Positions 28,836-37,299 of a stretch of DNA of 64,000 bases are shown in pieces; position 1 is the stretch's first letter, and each line of letters opens with the position of its first letter. The translations under genes were made by a program, and so were the position numbers. Below the pieces are notes generated by a model, which was not told the DNA's origin, searched no databases, and saw only the letters and a program-made list of their open reading frames with translations. This DNA is from Kineothrix sp. IPX-CK (GTDB taxonomy: Bacteria; Bacillota; Clostridia; Lachnospirales; Lachnospiraceae). The stretch covers positions 186,001-250,000 of the forward strand of contig NZ_CP146256.1 of the NCBI RefSeq assembly GCF_039134705.1, given 5' to 3'.

Positions 28836-30815
28836 ATGAGTAAAGGAAAATATTACATCACCACCGCTATTGCCTACACCTCCGGCAAACCGCATATTGG
28901 CAACAGCTATGAAATCGTGCTTGCCGATAGCATTGCAAGATTCAAGAGGAAAGACGGCTATGACGTGTTCTTCCAGACGGGAACAGACGAGCATGGACAG
29001 AAAATCGAAATAAAAGCGCAGGAAGCCGGTGTCACTCCCAAAGAATATGTGGATAACGTTGCGGGAACGATCAAAGACTTGTGGAATCTTATGGATACCT
29101 CCTATGATAAATTTATCCGTACCACGGATACCTACCACGAGAAGCAGGTACAGAAAATCTTCAGGCGCCTGTACGAGCAAGGTGACATTTATAAAGGGGC
29201 ATACGAAGGAATGTACTGCACCCCCTGCGAATCCTTTTGGACGGAATCCCAGCTTGTAGATGGAAAATGCCCGGATTGCGGAGGAGAGGTAAAGCCTGCA
29301 AAGGAAGAAGCGTATTTCTTCAAAATGAGCAAATATGCGGATAGGCTCATCGCGCATATCAATGAGCATCCGGAGTTCATACAGCCAGTATCCCGCAAAA
29401 ACGAAATGATGAATAATTTTCTGCTTCCGGGACTGCAGGATCTATGCGTGTCCAGAACCTCCTTCAAATGGGGAATTCCCGTAGACTTCGACGAAGGCCA
29501 TGTTGTCTACGTGTGGCTGGACGCACTTACCAACTATATTACCGGAATCGGCTATGACTGTGACGGAAACAGTACCGAGCAGTATAAAAAGCTCTGGCCT
29601 GCAGACCTTCACCTGATCGGAAAAGATATTATCCGTTTCCATACGATTTACTGGCCTATTTTCCTTATGGCCCTGGGCGAGGAGCTGCCTAAGCAGGTAT
29701 TCGGTCACCCGTGGCTGCTGCAGGGAGACGGCAAGATGAGCAAATCAAAGGGGAATGTCCTGTATGCGGACGATCTGGCAGACTTTTTCGGGGTGGATGC
29801 GGTACGCTACTTCGTGCTTCATGAGATGCCTTTCGAAAATGACGGCGTGATTTCGTGGGAGCTTATGGTGGAAAGACTTAATTCCGATTTGGCGAATACC
29901 CTCGGCAATCTGGTAAACAGGACGATTTCTATGAGTAACAAATATTTCGGTGGAGTCGTTGCGGATAAGAGTATCGCATCTGAAGAGCAGAAGGCTTTGG
30001 ACGATGATTTGAAGGCTGTCGCAGCCGGAACCTATGAAAGAGTGAGAAAGAAGATGGAAGATTTGAGAGTGGCGGATGCCATATCGGAAATCTTCGTACT
30101 TTTCAAACGATGTAATAAGTATATTGATGAAACGGAGCCGTGGGTGCTGGCAAAAGACGAGGCTAAAGCCGATAGGCTGGCTTCGGTGCTCTATCATCTG
30201 GTAGAGAGCATTGTCATCGGCGCTTCTTTGCTGGAACCTTTTATGCCGGCCACTGCCGAAAAGATCGCGGCTCAGTTAAACACCTCTTTAAGAAGCTTTG
30301 AGGAGCTTACAAGTTTTGGAAAATATCCTTCCGGCAATAAAGTGACCGAGACTCCGGAAATCTTGTTCGCACGGTTGGATGCAAAAGAAGTGCTGGAAAA
30401 GGTGGAGACGCTGTTCGAATCCGGAACGCAGGCAGGACAGACACAGGAACAAGCGGTTTCTGAGGATGTGATCGATATCGAACCGAAGCCGGAGATCACT
30501 TACGATGACTTTGATAAACTGCAATTCCAGGTAGGTGAGATCATCGCCTGTGAAGCAGTGCAAAAGTCCAAAAAGCTGCTTTGTTCCAAAGTGCGCATCG
30601 GCAGTCAGGTGAAACAAATCGTATCCGGCATTAAGCAATATTATTCTCCGGAGGAAATGGTGGGTAAGAAAGTAATGGTACTGGTGAACCTCAAGCCGGC
30701 GACTTTGGCGGGAGTCGTATCCGAAGGAATGCTTTTGTGTGCGGAAGATAAGGACGGCAATCTGGCCCTCATGATTCCGGAAAAGACGATGCCTGCAGGC
30801 GCGGAGATCTGCTAA
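28836..30815 (+). CDS. metG: Methionyl-tRNA synthetase with C-terminal tRNA-binding domain
   Basis: Charges tRNA-Met with methionine. 659 residues: the class I catalytic domain with HIGN at 20-23 and GKMSKS at 299-304, a zinc knuckle with CTPC and CPDCGG pairs in the connective region, an anticodon-binding helical domain from about 370, and a C-terminal OB-fold tRNA-binding domain (about 555-659) that promotes dimerisation in this family. AAAGGAG lies upstream of the ATG. Expression is predicted to be controlled by the T-box just upstream. Confidence 0.95.
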   Translation: MSKGKYYITTAIAYTSGKPHIGNSYEIVLADSIARFKRKDGYDVFFQTGTDEHGQKIEIKAQEAGVTPKEYVDNVAGTIKDLWNLMDTSYDKFIRTTDTYHEKQVQKIFRRLYEQGDIYKGAYEGMYCTPCESFWTESQLVDGKCPDCGGEVKPAKEEAYFFKMSKYADRLIAHINEHPEFIQPVSRKNEMMNNFLLPGLQDLCVSRTSFKWGIPVDFDEGHVVYVWLDALTNYITGIGYDCDGNSTEQYKKLWPADLHLIGKDIIRFHTIYWPIFLMALGEELPKQVFGHPWLLQGDGKMSKSKGNVLYADDLADFFGVDAVRYFVLHEMPFENDGVISWELMVERLNSDLANTLGNLVNRTISMSNKYFGGVVADKSIASEEQKALDDDLKAVAAGTYERVRKKMEDLRVADAISEIFVLFKRCNKYIDETEPWVLAKDEAKADRLASVLYHLVESIVIGASLLEPFMPATAEKIAAQLNTSLRSFEELTSFGKYPSGNKVTETPEILFARLDAKEVLEKVETLFESGTQAGQTQEQAVSEDVIDIEPKPEITYDDFDKLQFQVGEIIACEAVQKSKKLLCSKVRIGSQVKQIVSGIKQYYSPEEMVGKKVMVLVNLKPATLAGVVSEGMLLCAEDKDGNLALMIPEKTMPAGAEIC

Positions 30816-30866
30816 TTTAAGGAATTTTATATTATAAACTTAAAATATTATATATTATGGTGTATA

Positions 30867-30907
30867 ATGAGTTCACAAGGGGCATTTTTTGCCCCTTGTG
30901 AACTCAT
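30867..30907. repeat. Perfect 18-bp inverted repeat downstream of metG
   Basis: Eighteen matching bases (30867-30884) with the reverse complement at 30890-30907 and a 5-T loop. No T run follows on either strand, so it is not a textbook terminator. A TATAAT (30863-30868) overlaps its left edge, so it may be an operator or a stem at the 5' end of the hydrolase mRNA, or a terminator using an unusual tail. Confidence 0.6.
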
Positions 30908-30967
30908 TTCCATATCAGAGAGCATCTTTTGACGAGCTTCGCCATACAAAAGAATGGAGGGGATTTT

Positions 30968-31900
30968 ATGGTAAAACGAGAAGAACTTTATTTTGAATCC
31001 AGAGATAATGTAAGCAAGATATATTCAGCGCAGTGGATACCCGATACGGATAAGCCTATATGTATTTTGCAGATCATACATGGAATGGCGGAGCATGTGG
31101 AACGCTATGACGACTTTGCAAGAGCTATGGCGGAAAAGGGAATCCTGGTCGTAGGTGAGGATCATTTGGGCCATGGGAAGACGGCCGGAGAGAGCGGAAC
31201 GAAGGGATATTTTTGTGTGCAGGATCCAGCCACGGTAGTGGTGAGGGATTCGCATAGGCTCAAGAAGCTGACTCAGGAAAAATATCCGGGTGTACCCTAT
31301 ATCATTCTCGGACATAGCATGGGCTCCTTCATACTTCGCAATTATTTATGCCGTTACGGAACCGGAATACAAGGTGCCATCATCGTTGGAACCGGAACCC
31401 AGTCGGGGATTGTCATTGCCTTCGGAATGGCGGTGGCGGCTTTGCAGAAGCTTTTTTGCGGTTCCCAAAAAGAAAGTGTGTTTTTAGACAGGCAATCCTT
31501 TAGGGGATACAACAAGAGAATAAAAGACGAGAAGTCGAAATCGGGCTGGCTCACCAAGGACAAAAAGATTGCGGATGCATATATAGACGATGATTTTTGC
31601 GGGTTTACTTTTACCATAAACGGATTCCAGACTCTTTTCGAGCTTTTGGCGAGGCTGAATAAAAAGGGTAATCTGAAAAATATGCCTTCGGAGCTGCCTG
31701 TTTTGTTCGCATCGGGTGCGGAAGACCCGGTAGGTAATTATGGAAAAGGAGTGAAAGCGGTATACCAGTCGTTTTTGGATCTGGGGATGAATAATGTGCA
31801 GCTTAAGCTTTACGAGAACGACAGACACGAGATATTAAATGAAACGGATAAGTTAAAGGTATATGAAGATATATACTCATGGATTTTATCCGTCTTATAG
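30968..31900 (+). CDS. Alpha/beta hydrolase, lysophospholipase-like
   Basis: 310-residue cytoplasmic serine hydrolase of the monoacylglycerol lipase/lysophospholipase type. The nucleophile elbow GHSMGS is near residue 115, with the oxyanion HGMAEHVERYDDFA motif near 34 typical of this group; Asp (SGAEDPVG) and His (NDRHEI) near the C-terminus complete a triad. ATG 30968 follows GGAGGGGA; the longer frame from 30929 has none. The substrate is not determined by the sequence. It is followed by a DUF1002 gene. Confidence 0.85.
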   Translation: MVKREELYFESRDNVSKIYSAQWIPDTDKPICILQIIHGMAEHVERYDDFARAMAEKGILVVGEDHLGHGKTAGESGTKGYFCVQDPATVVVRDSHRLKKLTQEKYPGVPYIILGHSMGSFILRNYLCRYGTGIQGAIIVGTGTQSGIVIAFGMAVAALQKLFCGSQKESVFLDRQSFRGYNKRIKDEKSKSGWLTKDKKIADAYIDDDFCGFTFTINGFQTLFELLARLNKKGNLKNMPSELPVLFASGAEDPVGNYGKGVKAVYQSFLDLGMNNVQLKLYENDRHEILNETDKLKVYEDIYSWILSVL

Positions 31901-31931
31901 GTGGGTAGATAGGCAACAAAAAAGGAGATTA

Positions 31932-31955
31932 ATGTGAAAAATAAATTTTTCACAT
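31932..31955. promoter_or_regulatory. Palindrome before the DUF1002 gene
   Basis: ATGTGAAAAAT (31932-31942) and ATTTTTCACAT (31945-31955) form 11-bp perfect arms with 2 nt between. Such a compact palindrome is a candidate operator. A strong AAAGGAG directly before it is followed by an ATG TGA, and by an overlapping GTG frame, so a leader peptide is also possible. Confidence 0.4.
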
Positions 31956-32009
31956 GTAAATTTGTGCTTGCGTCCAAATTCGCAGGCATCGAAAACTTGG
32001 AGGACTATT

Positions 32010-32930
32010 ATGAAAAAATGGTTGGCATTAATAGGCGTTTTATTTTTGACAGGTTTATTCGGCATGAGCGCGTCCGCGCAGGAGGAAGGCAAGATTGTGG
32101 TCGCTCTCGGTGCGGACCTTACGGAGGAGCAAAAAGCTTCGGTATTGGAGCTGATGGGAATAACGAAGGATCAGCTTGCCGGATATGATGTGATTTACGT
32201 TACGAATGCGCAGGAGCATCAATACCTGGATGAATACTTAAGCTCCTCTGTCATCGGGAGCAAGTCCTTATCCAGCGTGATGCTGAAAAAGCAGGCAGCA
32301 GGCAGCGGCGTTACGGTAACGACGAAAAATATCAATTACTGTACCACCGGCATGTACCGCAATGCTTTGCTTACGGCAGGTGTGGAAGATACGAAGGTAA
32401 TCGTTGCAGCGCCCTCTCAGATTTCGGGAACCGCCGCTTTAATAGGTGCGGTAAAGGCTTACGAGAAGATGGAAGGAACAACTATTTCTGACACTTCCCT
32501 CTCCAGCGCGCTGGATGAACTCATTACTACCGGAGAGCTTGCAAAAGCAGCGCAAAATGTGAGCGGAGACGATATAGAGAAATTGATCGCTTACATTAAG
32601 GAGAAGGTAGCGAACGGAGAACTGGAGACGGATGAGGATATCCGGGCTGCTGTAGAAGAAGGAGAAGAGCGCTTTGGAGTTAGCCTGACGAAGGAAGAGG
32701 TACAGAGAATCGTGGACTTGATGAACAAGCTCGAGGGTATGGGACTGAACAGCGACTATTTAATCAGTCAGGCGGAGAAGCTTTACAATAAATACGGAGC
32801 TGATATCGTGAACCATGCGGACGAGGCAATCAGCGAAGCGGTGAGCGATGCGGTGACCAATGCGGCGGGAGGATTTTTTCAAAGCATTAAGAATTCTGTG
32901 AAGGATTTCTTCAGCAGCATCTTCAAATAG
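32010..32930 (+). CDS. DUF1002 domain exported protein
   Basis: 306-residue secreted protein of a family without known function. A signal peptide of about 24 residues ends in SASA-QEE. The family-typical part starts VVALGADLTEEQKASVLELMGI and continues with conserved SSVMLKK and NITYCT-like segments (here INYCTTGMYRNALLTAG). The C-terminal 100 residues are helical and acidic. The start ATG 32010 follows TTGGAGGA. DUF1002 proteins are frequent in Firmicutes and are often annotated only as exported proteins. Confidence 0.82.
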   Translation: MKKWLALIGVLFLTGLFGMSASAQEEGKIVVALGADLTEEQKASVLELMGITKDQLAGYDVIYVTNAQEHQYLDEYLSSSVIGSKSLSSVMLKKQAAGSGVTVTTKNINYCTTGMYRNALLTAGVEDTKVIVAAPSQISGTAALIGAVKAYEKMEGTTISDTSLSSALDELITTGELAKAAQNVSGDDIEKLIAYIKEKVANGELETDEDIRAAVEEGEERFGVSLTKEEVQRIVDLMNKLEGMGLNSDYLISQAEKLYNKYGADIVNHADEAISEAVSDAVTNAAGGFFQSIKNSVKDFFSSIFK

Positions 32931-32971
32931 TACTTTAGAACTAAAAATTTTTACAATTTGTATATAATTTC

Positions 32972-33000
32972 TTGTAAAATGCAATGAGATTCGTTATAAT
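32972..33000 (+). promoter_or_regulatory. Promoter of the GNAT gene
   Basis: TTGTAA (32972-32977), 17-nt spacer, TATAAT (32995-33000), 35 nt before the ATG. Confidence 0.65.
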
Positions 33001-33034
33001 TACAAGTAATTAGACAGTTGAAAGGACAGAAACA

Positions 33035-33514
33035 ATGACAGAGGGTGAATTCTCTTACGAGATTCGTATGGCTTATGAGGATGAGTGGGAAGAATCGGTG
33101 GCATTGGCATGGAAGACTTTTCTTCAATTTGAAGCGGAGGATTATGAACCTGAAGGAGTCAGAAGTTTTGAGAATTTCATAACTGACAACGCGTTGCGTC
33201 GTATGTTTATTATGGGTGCTTATCAGATGTTCGTCGCGCTTAAGGACAGCAAGATAGTCGGTATGATCACGGTAAGAAGCAATTCTCACATATCACTTTT
33301 GTTTGTGGATGAGAGGCACCATAGAAAAGGGGTAGGACGGGCACTGATGTATCGCCTGTGCGAATATCTCAAAACTGAATTAGGAATCGAAAGAGTTACG
33401 GTAAACTCCTCTCCTTTCGGAGTGGGGTTTTACCATAGATTGGGCTTTAAGGATTTGCAGTCGGAGCAGACAGCCGACGGTATTCGTTATACACCTATGG
33501 AATTGACTATATAA
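33035..33514 (+). CDS. GNAT family N-acetyltransferase
   Basis: 159 residues with the GNAT fold. The acetyl-CoA pyrophosphate-binding loop reads RHHRKGVGRALM near residue 95-106 (Q/R-x-x-G-x-G/A type), followed by the helix and the VNSSPFGVGFYHRLGF strand-loop. Acceptor unknown (amine, amino acid or protein). It has its own promoter; the YesL-like gene follows by 27 nt and may be cotranscribed. Confidence 0.85.
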   Translation: MTEGEFSYEIRMAYEDEWEESVALAWKTFLQFEAEDYEPEGVRSFENFITDNALRRMFIMGAYQMFVALKDSKIVGMITVRSNSHISLLFVDERHHRKGVGRALMYRLCEYLKTELGIERVTVNSSPFGVGFYHRLGFKDLQSEQTADGIRYTPMELTI

Positions 33515-33541
33515 ATAAAATAAGAGAAAAGGAAAGCTAAT

Positions 33542-34210
33542 ATGGGTAAGTTTTTTGATATGGACAGTCCGGTCATGCGTTTCTTGACCGTCATGGCGGA
33601 TTTAATGATTTTGAACATTTTGACAATAATTTGTTGTATTCCGATTTTTACGATAGGAGCGTCTTTGACTGGACTGAACTATGTATTGCTCAAGATGGCG
33701 CGCAATGAGGAGGGTTATATCGTAAGGTCGTTTTTTAAGTCCTTCAAGCAGAACTTTAAGCAGGCAACTATCATATGGCTGATCATCTTAGTGTTTATCT
33801 TAGTTTTTGCCGGAGACATTTTGATTTTCAACTATGCGGCGATGGAATTTCCTAAGGCCCTTAAAATCTTTTTATTCGTGCTGGGATTGTTCATGATGAT
33901 GGTTGTTGTTTACGTATTCCCGGTGCTTTCCAGATTTGACAATACGGTAATGAATACGATTAAGAATTCCTTATTCATGTCAATTTTAAGTTTTCCGAAG
34001 ACGATTCTTATGCTGCTTCTATATGCGGTTCCAATTGTGCTGTTTTATGTTACTCCTATGGCGGTTCCTCTCATTTTTATGTTTGGAATCTCAGTGCCGG
34101 CTTATTTTTCCGCGAAGCTTTACAGCGGAACCTTTAAAAAATTTGAACCTGAAGAAGAACCTGTAAAGGATAGATTTGAAACTATTAGCGAAAACGATGA
34201 GGTAAATTGA
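33542..34210 (+). CDS. YesL-like (DUF624) membrane protein
   Basis: 222 residues, five or so membrane segments, and the DUF624 opening in which the first segment is followed by CCIPIFTIGASLTGLNYVLLKM. Family members are common inside Firmicute carbohydrate-uptake loci (for example YesL in the rhamnogalacturonan cluster of B. subtilis), but their biochemical role is unknown. AAGGAAAG precedes the ATG. It is followed at 16 nt by a diguanylate cyclase, so the two are likely cotranscribed. Confidence 0.8.
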   Translation: MGKFFDMDSPVMRFLTVMADLMILNILTIICCIPIFTIGASLTGLNYVLLKMARNEEGYIVRSFFKSFKQNFKQATIIWLIILVFILVFAGDILIFNYAAMEFPKALKIFLFVLGLFMMMVVVYVFPVLSRFDNTVMNTIKNSLFMSILSFPKTILMLLLYAVPIVLFYVTPMAVPLIFMFGISVPAYFSAKLYSGTFKKFEPEEEPVKDRFETISENDEVN

Positions 34211-34226
34211 TTCTAGGGAGATGGCA

Positions 34227-35777
34227 ATGAAAGACGGGCAAACAAGAGCGGCTGTTATACAATGGCTGATTCCAGCCATGGTACTAATAGTAGTTGTTAT
34301 CGTAATGCTATTTAACTTTTCAGCTAAGAGCAGCCAATCGGCTGCGGAACAAGTAGAAAACAGTATGATGGACGTAGCCGAGAAGTACGCCGCGAAGATT
34401 AACTTTGAGCTTGCGTCTATGGTAAGCGCGGGCAAGCCCGTCGGTCACCTTATGGAGGAGTATATCGCCTCTAATAAGGTGCTTTCTGCCGATATGGCAG
34501 CCGTTCTCAGAAACAATTCCAAAGCATATGCGGTAGTCTACAGCGATGCGGCAGGCAATGGACTGGATCAGAACGCCTCTAAAATGAATCTCAAAAACCT
34601 AAGCTACTATGAGGAAATATTCGGAGAGACTGTAAGCTCGGATTTTTCTGCTGCGGATGATAAGGCTGCCGCAACAGAAGGTGAGGTGCGGTACCTTTAT
34701 GTGAAGACAGACGAAATCGGCATGGATAAAAAAGCGATTGTTGCGGCAATTCCACTGGGAACGAAGACCGGCTCAGATAAGCTGCTCATGTATTATCCCG
34801 TAGAGAATCTGAGGAGTTTGTTTAAAAAGTCGGAATTCGATGCCGACGCCTTTTATGTGCTTATCGCTCCCGACGGAATGATTATAGAAAATACCGATTA
34901 TAACAGCGAATTTCTAAGGGGAAGTAACATATGGACGACGATCAAGGAAAACGGAGGCTATGACGACGAGGTCGCCAAAGCGGTTATCCGTATGAAGAAC
35001 AAGACTGCAGGAAGTTTCAGTACTATGGTGAACGGAGAAGCGAGGCAGCTTGTATATGCACCGGTGGGAATCAATAAATGGACGCTGGTAGCCGGAGTGA
35101 ATCAGAGCTATGTAGACGGACTTCAGGAAAGAGGCTGGAGCAACGCCAAGCAGATGATATACCAGCTGGTGGTGGCGATATGGGTATTTTTAGGCCTGCT
35201 CGTCGTTATCAATATTATCGATAAGATAAAGAGCAGCGAGAAGAGCAAGGAGCTTGGGGAGAAGGCGGATACAGACCTTCTCACGAGCCTGAACAACAAG
35301 CTCGCCACCGAGCGCAAGATCAAGGAATGGATGGAAGGAAATCCTGAGGATCAGGGATTGATGTTCGTCCTCGATATCGATAATTTCAAGAAGATCAACG
35401 ACACTCTCGGTCATGCTTTCGGCGATGAAGTGCTGCGTTCTCTTGGACATCAGATCGGCTCCACGTTTCGGGCGACGGATGTCATCGGAAGGACCGGCGG
35501 AGACGAATTTACTATATTCCTGAAGCATCTGAACGAGGAGGCCCTATTGGAAAGGGAGGCTAAGAAGCTTTGTAATTTCTTCAAGAACTTCCAAGCGGGA
35601 GAATATGTGAAATATATGGCTACTGCCAGTATAGGGGCTGCAGTGTTCCCCAAAGACGGCAAGGATTTTGAGAGTTTGTACAAGGCGGCAGACAATGCTC
35701 TTTACATAGCTAAGAAACGCGGCAAGAACCAATTGGCTTTTTACGGGGAAGAGGAGCAGGACGGGGCGGGTATATAA
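34227..35777 (+). CDS. Diguanylate cyclase with extracytoplasmic sensor domain
   Basis: 516-residue membrane enzyme that makes cyclic di-GMP from two GTP. TM1 at about 10-31, a dCache-like sensor domain to about 305 (DPDG-like FYVLIAPDGMIIENT inside), TM2 at about 315-335, then a GGDEF domain. The active loop GGDEF is at 424-428 and an inhibitory I-site RATD lies five residues before it, so product inhibition is expected. ATG 34227 stands 6 nt after GGGAG; ATG 34221 would touch that site. No phosphodiesterase (EAL/HD-GYP) gene is in the window. Confidence 0.9.
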   Translation: MKDGQTRAAVIQWLIPAMVLIVVVIVMLFNFSAKSSQSAAEQVENSMMDVAEKYAAKINFELASMVSAGKPVGHLMEEYIASNKVLSADMAAVLRNNSKAYAVVYSDAAGNGLDQNASKMNLKNLSYYEEIFGETVSSDFSAADDKAAATEGEVRYLYVKTDEIGMDKKAIVAAIPLGTKTGSDKLLMYYPVENLRSLFKKSEFDADAFYVLIAPDGMIIENTDYNSEFLRGSNIWTTIKENGGYDDEVAKAVIRMKNKTAGSFSTMVNGEARQLVYAPVGINKWTLVAGVNQSYVDGLQERGWSNAKQMIYQLVVAIWVFLGLLVVINIIDKIKSSEKSKELGEKADTDLLTSLNNKLATERKIKEWMEGNPEDQGLMFVLDIDNFKKINDTLGHAFGDEVLRSLGHQIGSTFRATDVIGRTGGDEFTIFLKHLNEEALLEREAKKLCNFFKNFQAGEYVKYMATASIGAAVFPKDGKDFESLYKAADNALYIAKKRGKNQLAFYGEEEQDGAGI

Positions 35778-36023
35778 TGCGTTTGTACAATGTGTATAAG
35801 ATGAAAAAAAAATATTGTTGAAATTGACGCTGTTAATAAAAATATATAGGTAATATAAGCAATTTCTACAATGTGTCCGAAAATCTTTGTGGAATGTTGG
35901 TATAGCGTAAAGCGGCAGGATTCGTTATACTTAATGCATGTTAATGAGTAAAGCGCACTCATAATGAACGATTCCGGATTTGAACAGGAATCGCGAAACA
36001 AAGTTGATTAGGAGGCAAATATA
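35778..36023 (+). other. Leader of the sugar ATPase gene, no gene seen
   Basis: 246 nt of AT-rich sequence without a coding frame. A TATACT at 35926-35931 may be the -10 of the downstream ATPase gene but I see no good -35. No terminator for the diguanylate cyclase gene is obvious. Confidence 0.3.
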
Positions 36024-37133
36024 ATGGCAAGTTTATCATTAAAGAATATCTGTAAAGTATATCCTAACGGATTTGAAGCAGTAAAAGATTTCAGTCTTGA
36101 GATTACAGATCAGGAATTCATTATTTTCGTAGGTCCTTCGGGATGTGGTAAATCTACGACACTTCGTATGATCGCAGGTTTGGAGGATATTTCTTCCGGC
36201 GAATTGAAAATCGGCGATAGAGTAGTCAATGACGTTGAACCTAAGGACAGAGATATTGCGATGGTATTCCAGAACTACGCTCTGTACCCTCATATGTCAG
36301 TTTATGACAATATGGCTTTCGGTCTTAAATTAAGAAAGGTTCCGAAGGATGAAATCGATAAAATGGTTAAAGAGGCAGCTAAGATACTTGACTTAACTCC
36401 CCTTCTCGACCGTAAGCCGAAGGCTCTTTCCGGTGGACAGAGACAGCGTGTTGCTATGGGTCGTGCTATCGTTCGTAATCCTAAGGTATTCCTTATGGAT
36501 GAGCCTCTCTCCAATCTGGATGCAAAGCTTCGTGTACAGATGCGTATCGAGATCGCGAAACTTCATCAGAGACTTGGCACAACCATCATCTACGTTACAC
36601 ATGACCAGACAGAGGCTATGACGCTCGGTACGAGAATCGTAGTTATGAAGGACGGTCTTATTCAACAGGTAGATACACCTCAGAACTTATATGAGAATCC
36701 CCAGAACCTTTTCGTAGCAGGATTCATGGGTTCACCTCAGATGAATTTCTTAGATGCGGAAGTTGAAGTAAAAGGCGATGTAGCAAGCCTTAAGGTAGCT
36801 GGTAACAGCATTCCTCTTCCTCCGGCAAAATCCAAGAAATTGATCGAAGGCGGTTATGCAGGAAAGAGCGTTACTTTCGGTATTCGTCCGGAAGACGTAT
36901 ATGATTCTGAAATGTTCATAGAGACATCGAAATGCGTATTCGAGTCTACCATTAAGGTATATGAATTGCTCGGCGCAGAAGTTTACTTATACTTTGATTT
37001 GGCAGAGTTCCCGATTACTGCCAGAGTAGATTCCCGCACGACAGCAAGACCCGGTGACACGGTTAAATTCGCATTCGACGTTGAGAAGATTCACGTATTT
37101 GATAAAGAAACAGAACAGGTTATCACGAACTAG
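36024..37133 (+). CDS. ugpC: Sugar ABC transporter ATPase, UgpC/MsmX family
   Basis: 369-residue MalK-type ATPase. Walker A GPSGCGKST near 38-46, signature LSGGQRQR near 137, Walker B VFLMDEPLSNLDAKLR, then the C-terminal OB-type regulatory domain (from about 240, with FGIRPEDVYDS). A TAGGAGGC site precedes the ATG. It stands alone between terminators. In Firmicutes a single such ATPase energises many sugar importers that lack their own; the LplB/LplC-like permeases at 39.7 kb have no ATPase, so this protein is the likely motor for them. Confidence 0.9.
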   Translation: MASLSLKNICKVYPNGFEAVKDFSLEITDQEFIIFVGPSGCGKSTTLRMIAGLEDISSGELKIGDRVVNDVEPKDRDIAMVFQNYALYPHMSVYDNMAFGLKLRKVPKDEIDKMVKEAAKILDLTPLLDRKPKALSGGQRQRVAMGRAIVRNPKVFLMDEPLSNLDAKLRVQMRIEIAKLHQRLGTTIIYVTHDQTEAMTLGTRIVVMKDGLIQQVDTPQNLYENPQNLFVAGFMGSPQMNFLDAEVEVKGDVASLKVAGNSIPLPPAKSKKLIEGGYAGKSVTFGIRPEDVYDSEMFIETSKCVFESTIKVYELLGAEVYLYFDLAEFPITARVDSRTTARPGDTVKFAFDVEKIHVFDKETEQVITN

Positions 37134-37144
37134 TGAAACGGTTC

Positions 37145-37172
37145 GGGGGATGCGGTTGCATCCCCCTTTTTT
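37145..37172 (+). terminator. Terminator after the sugar ATPase gene
   Basis: GGGGGATGC (37145-37153) pairs with GCATCCCCC (37158-37166), GGTT loop, followed by six Ts. Confidence 0.9.
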
Positions 37173-37217
37173 ATGTAATAGGAAAGTGTTCCATGAAAAT
37201 TGGATATATATTTTAAC

Positions 37218-37246
37218 TTGCACAACACTTCAAAATAATTTATCAT
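37218..37246 (+). promoter_or_regulatory. Promoter of the PucR/CdaR-type regulator gene
   Basis: TTGCAC (37218-37223), 17-nt spacer, TATCAT (37241-37246); 54 nt before the start codon. Confidence 0.6.
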
Positions 37247-37299
37247 AAGGGTATGATCATAAGAGGAATTTTATTTCGGAAAGGCTGGTTTGTAAACAT

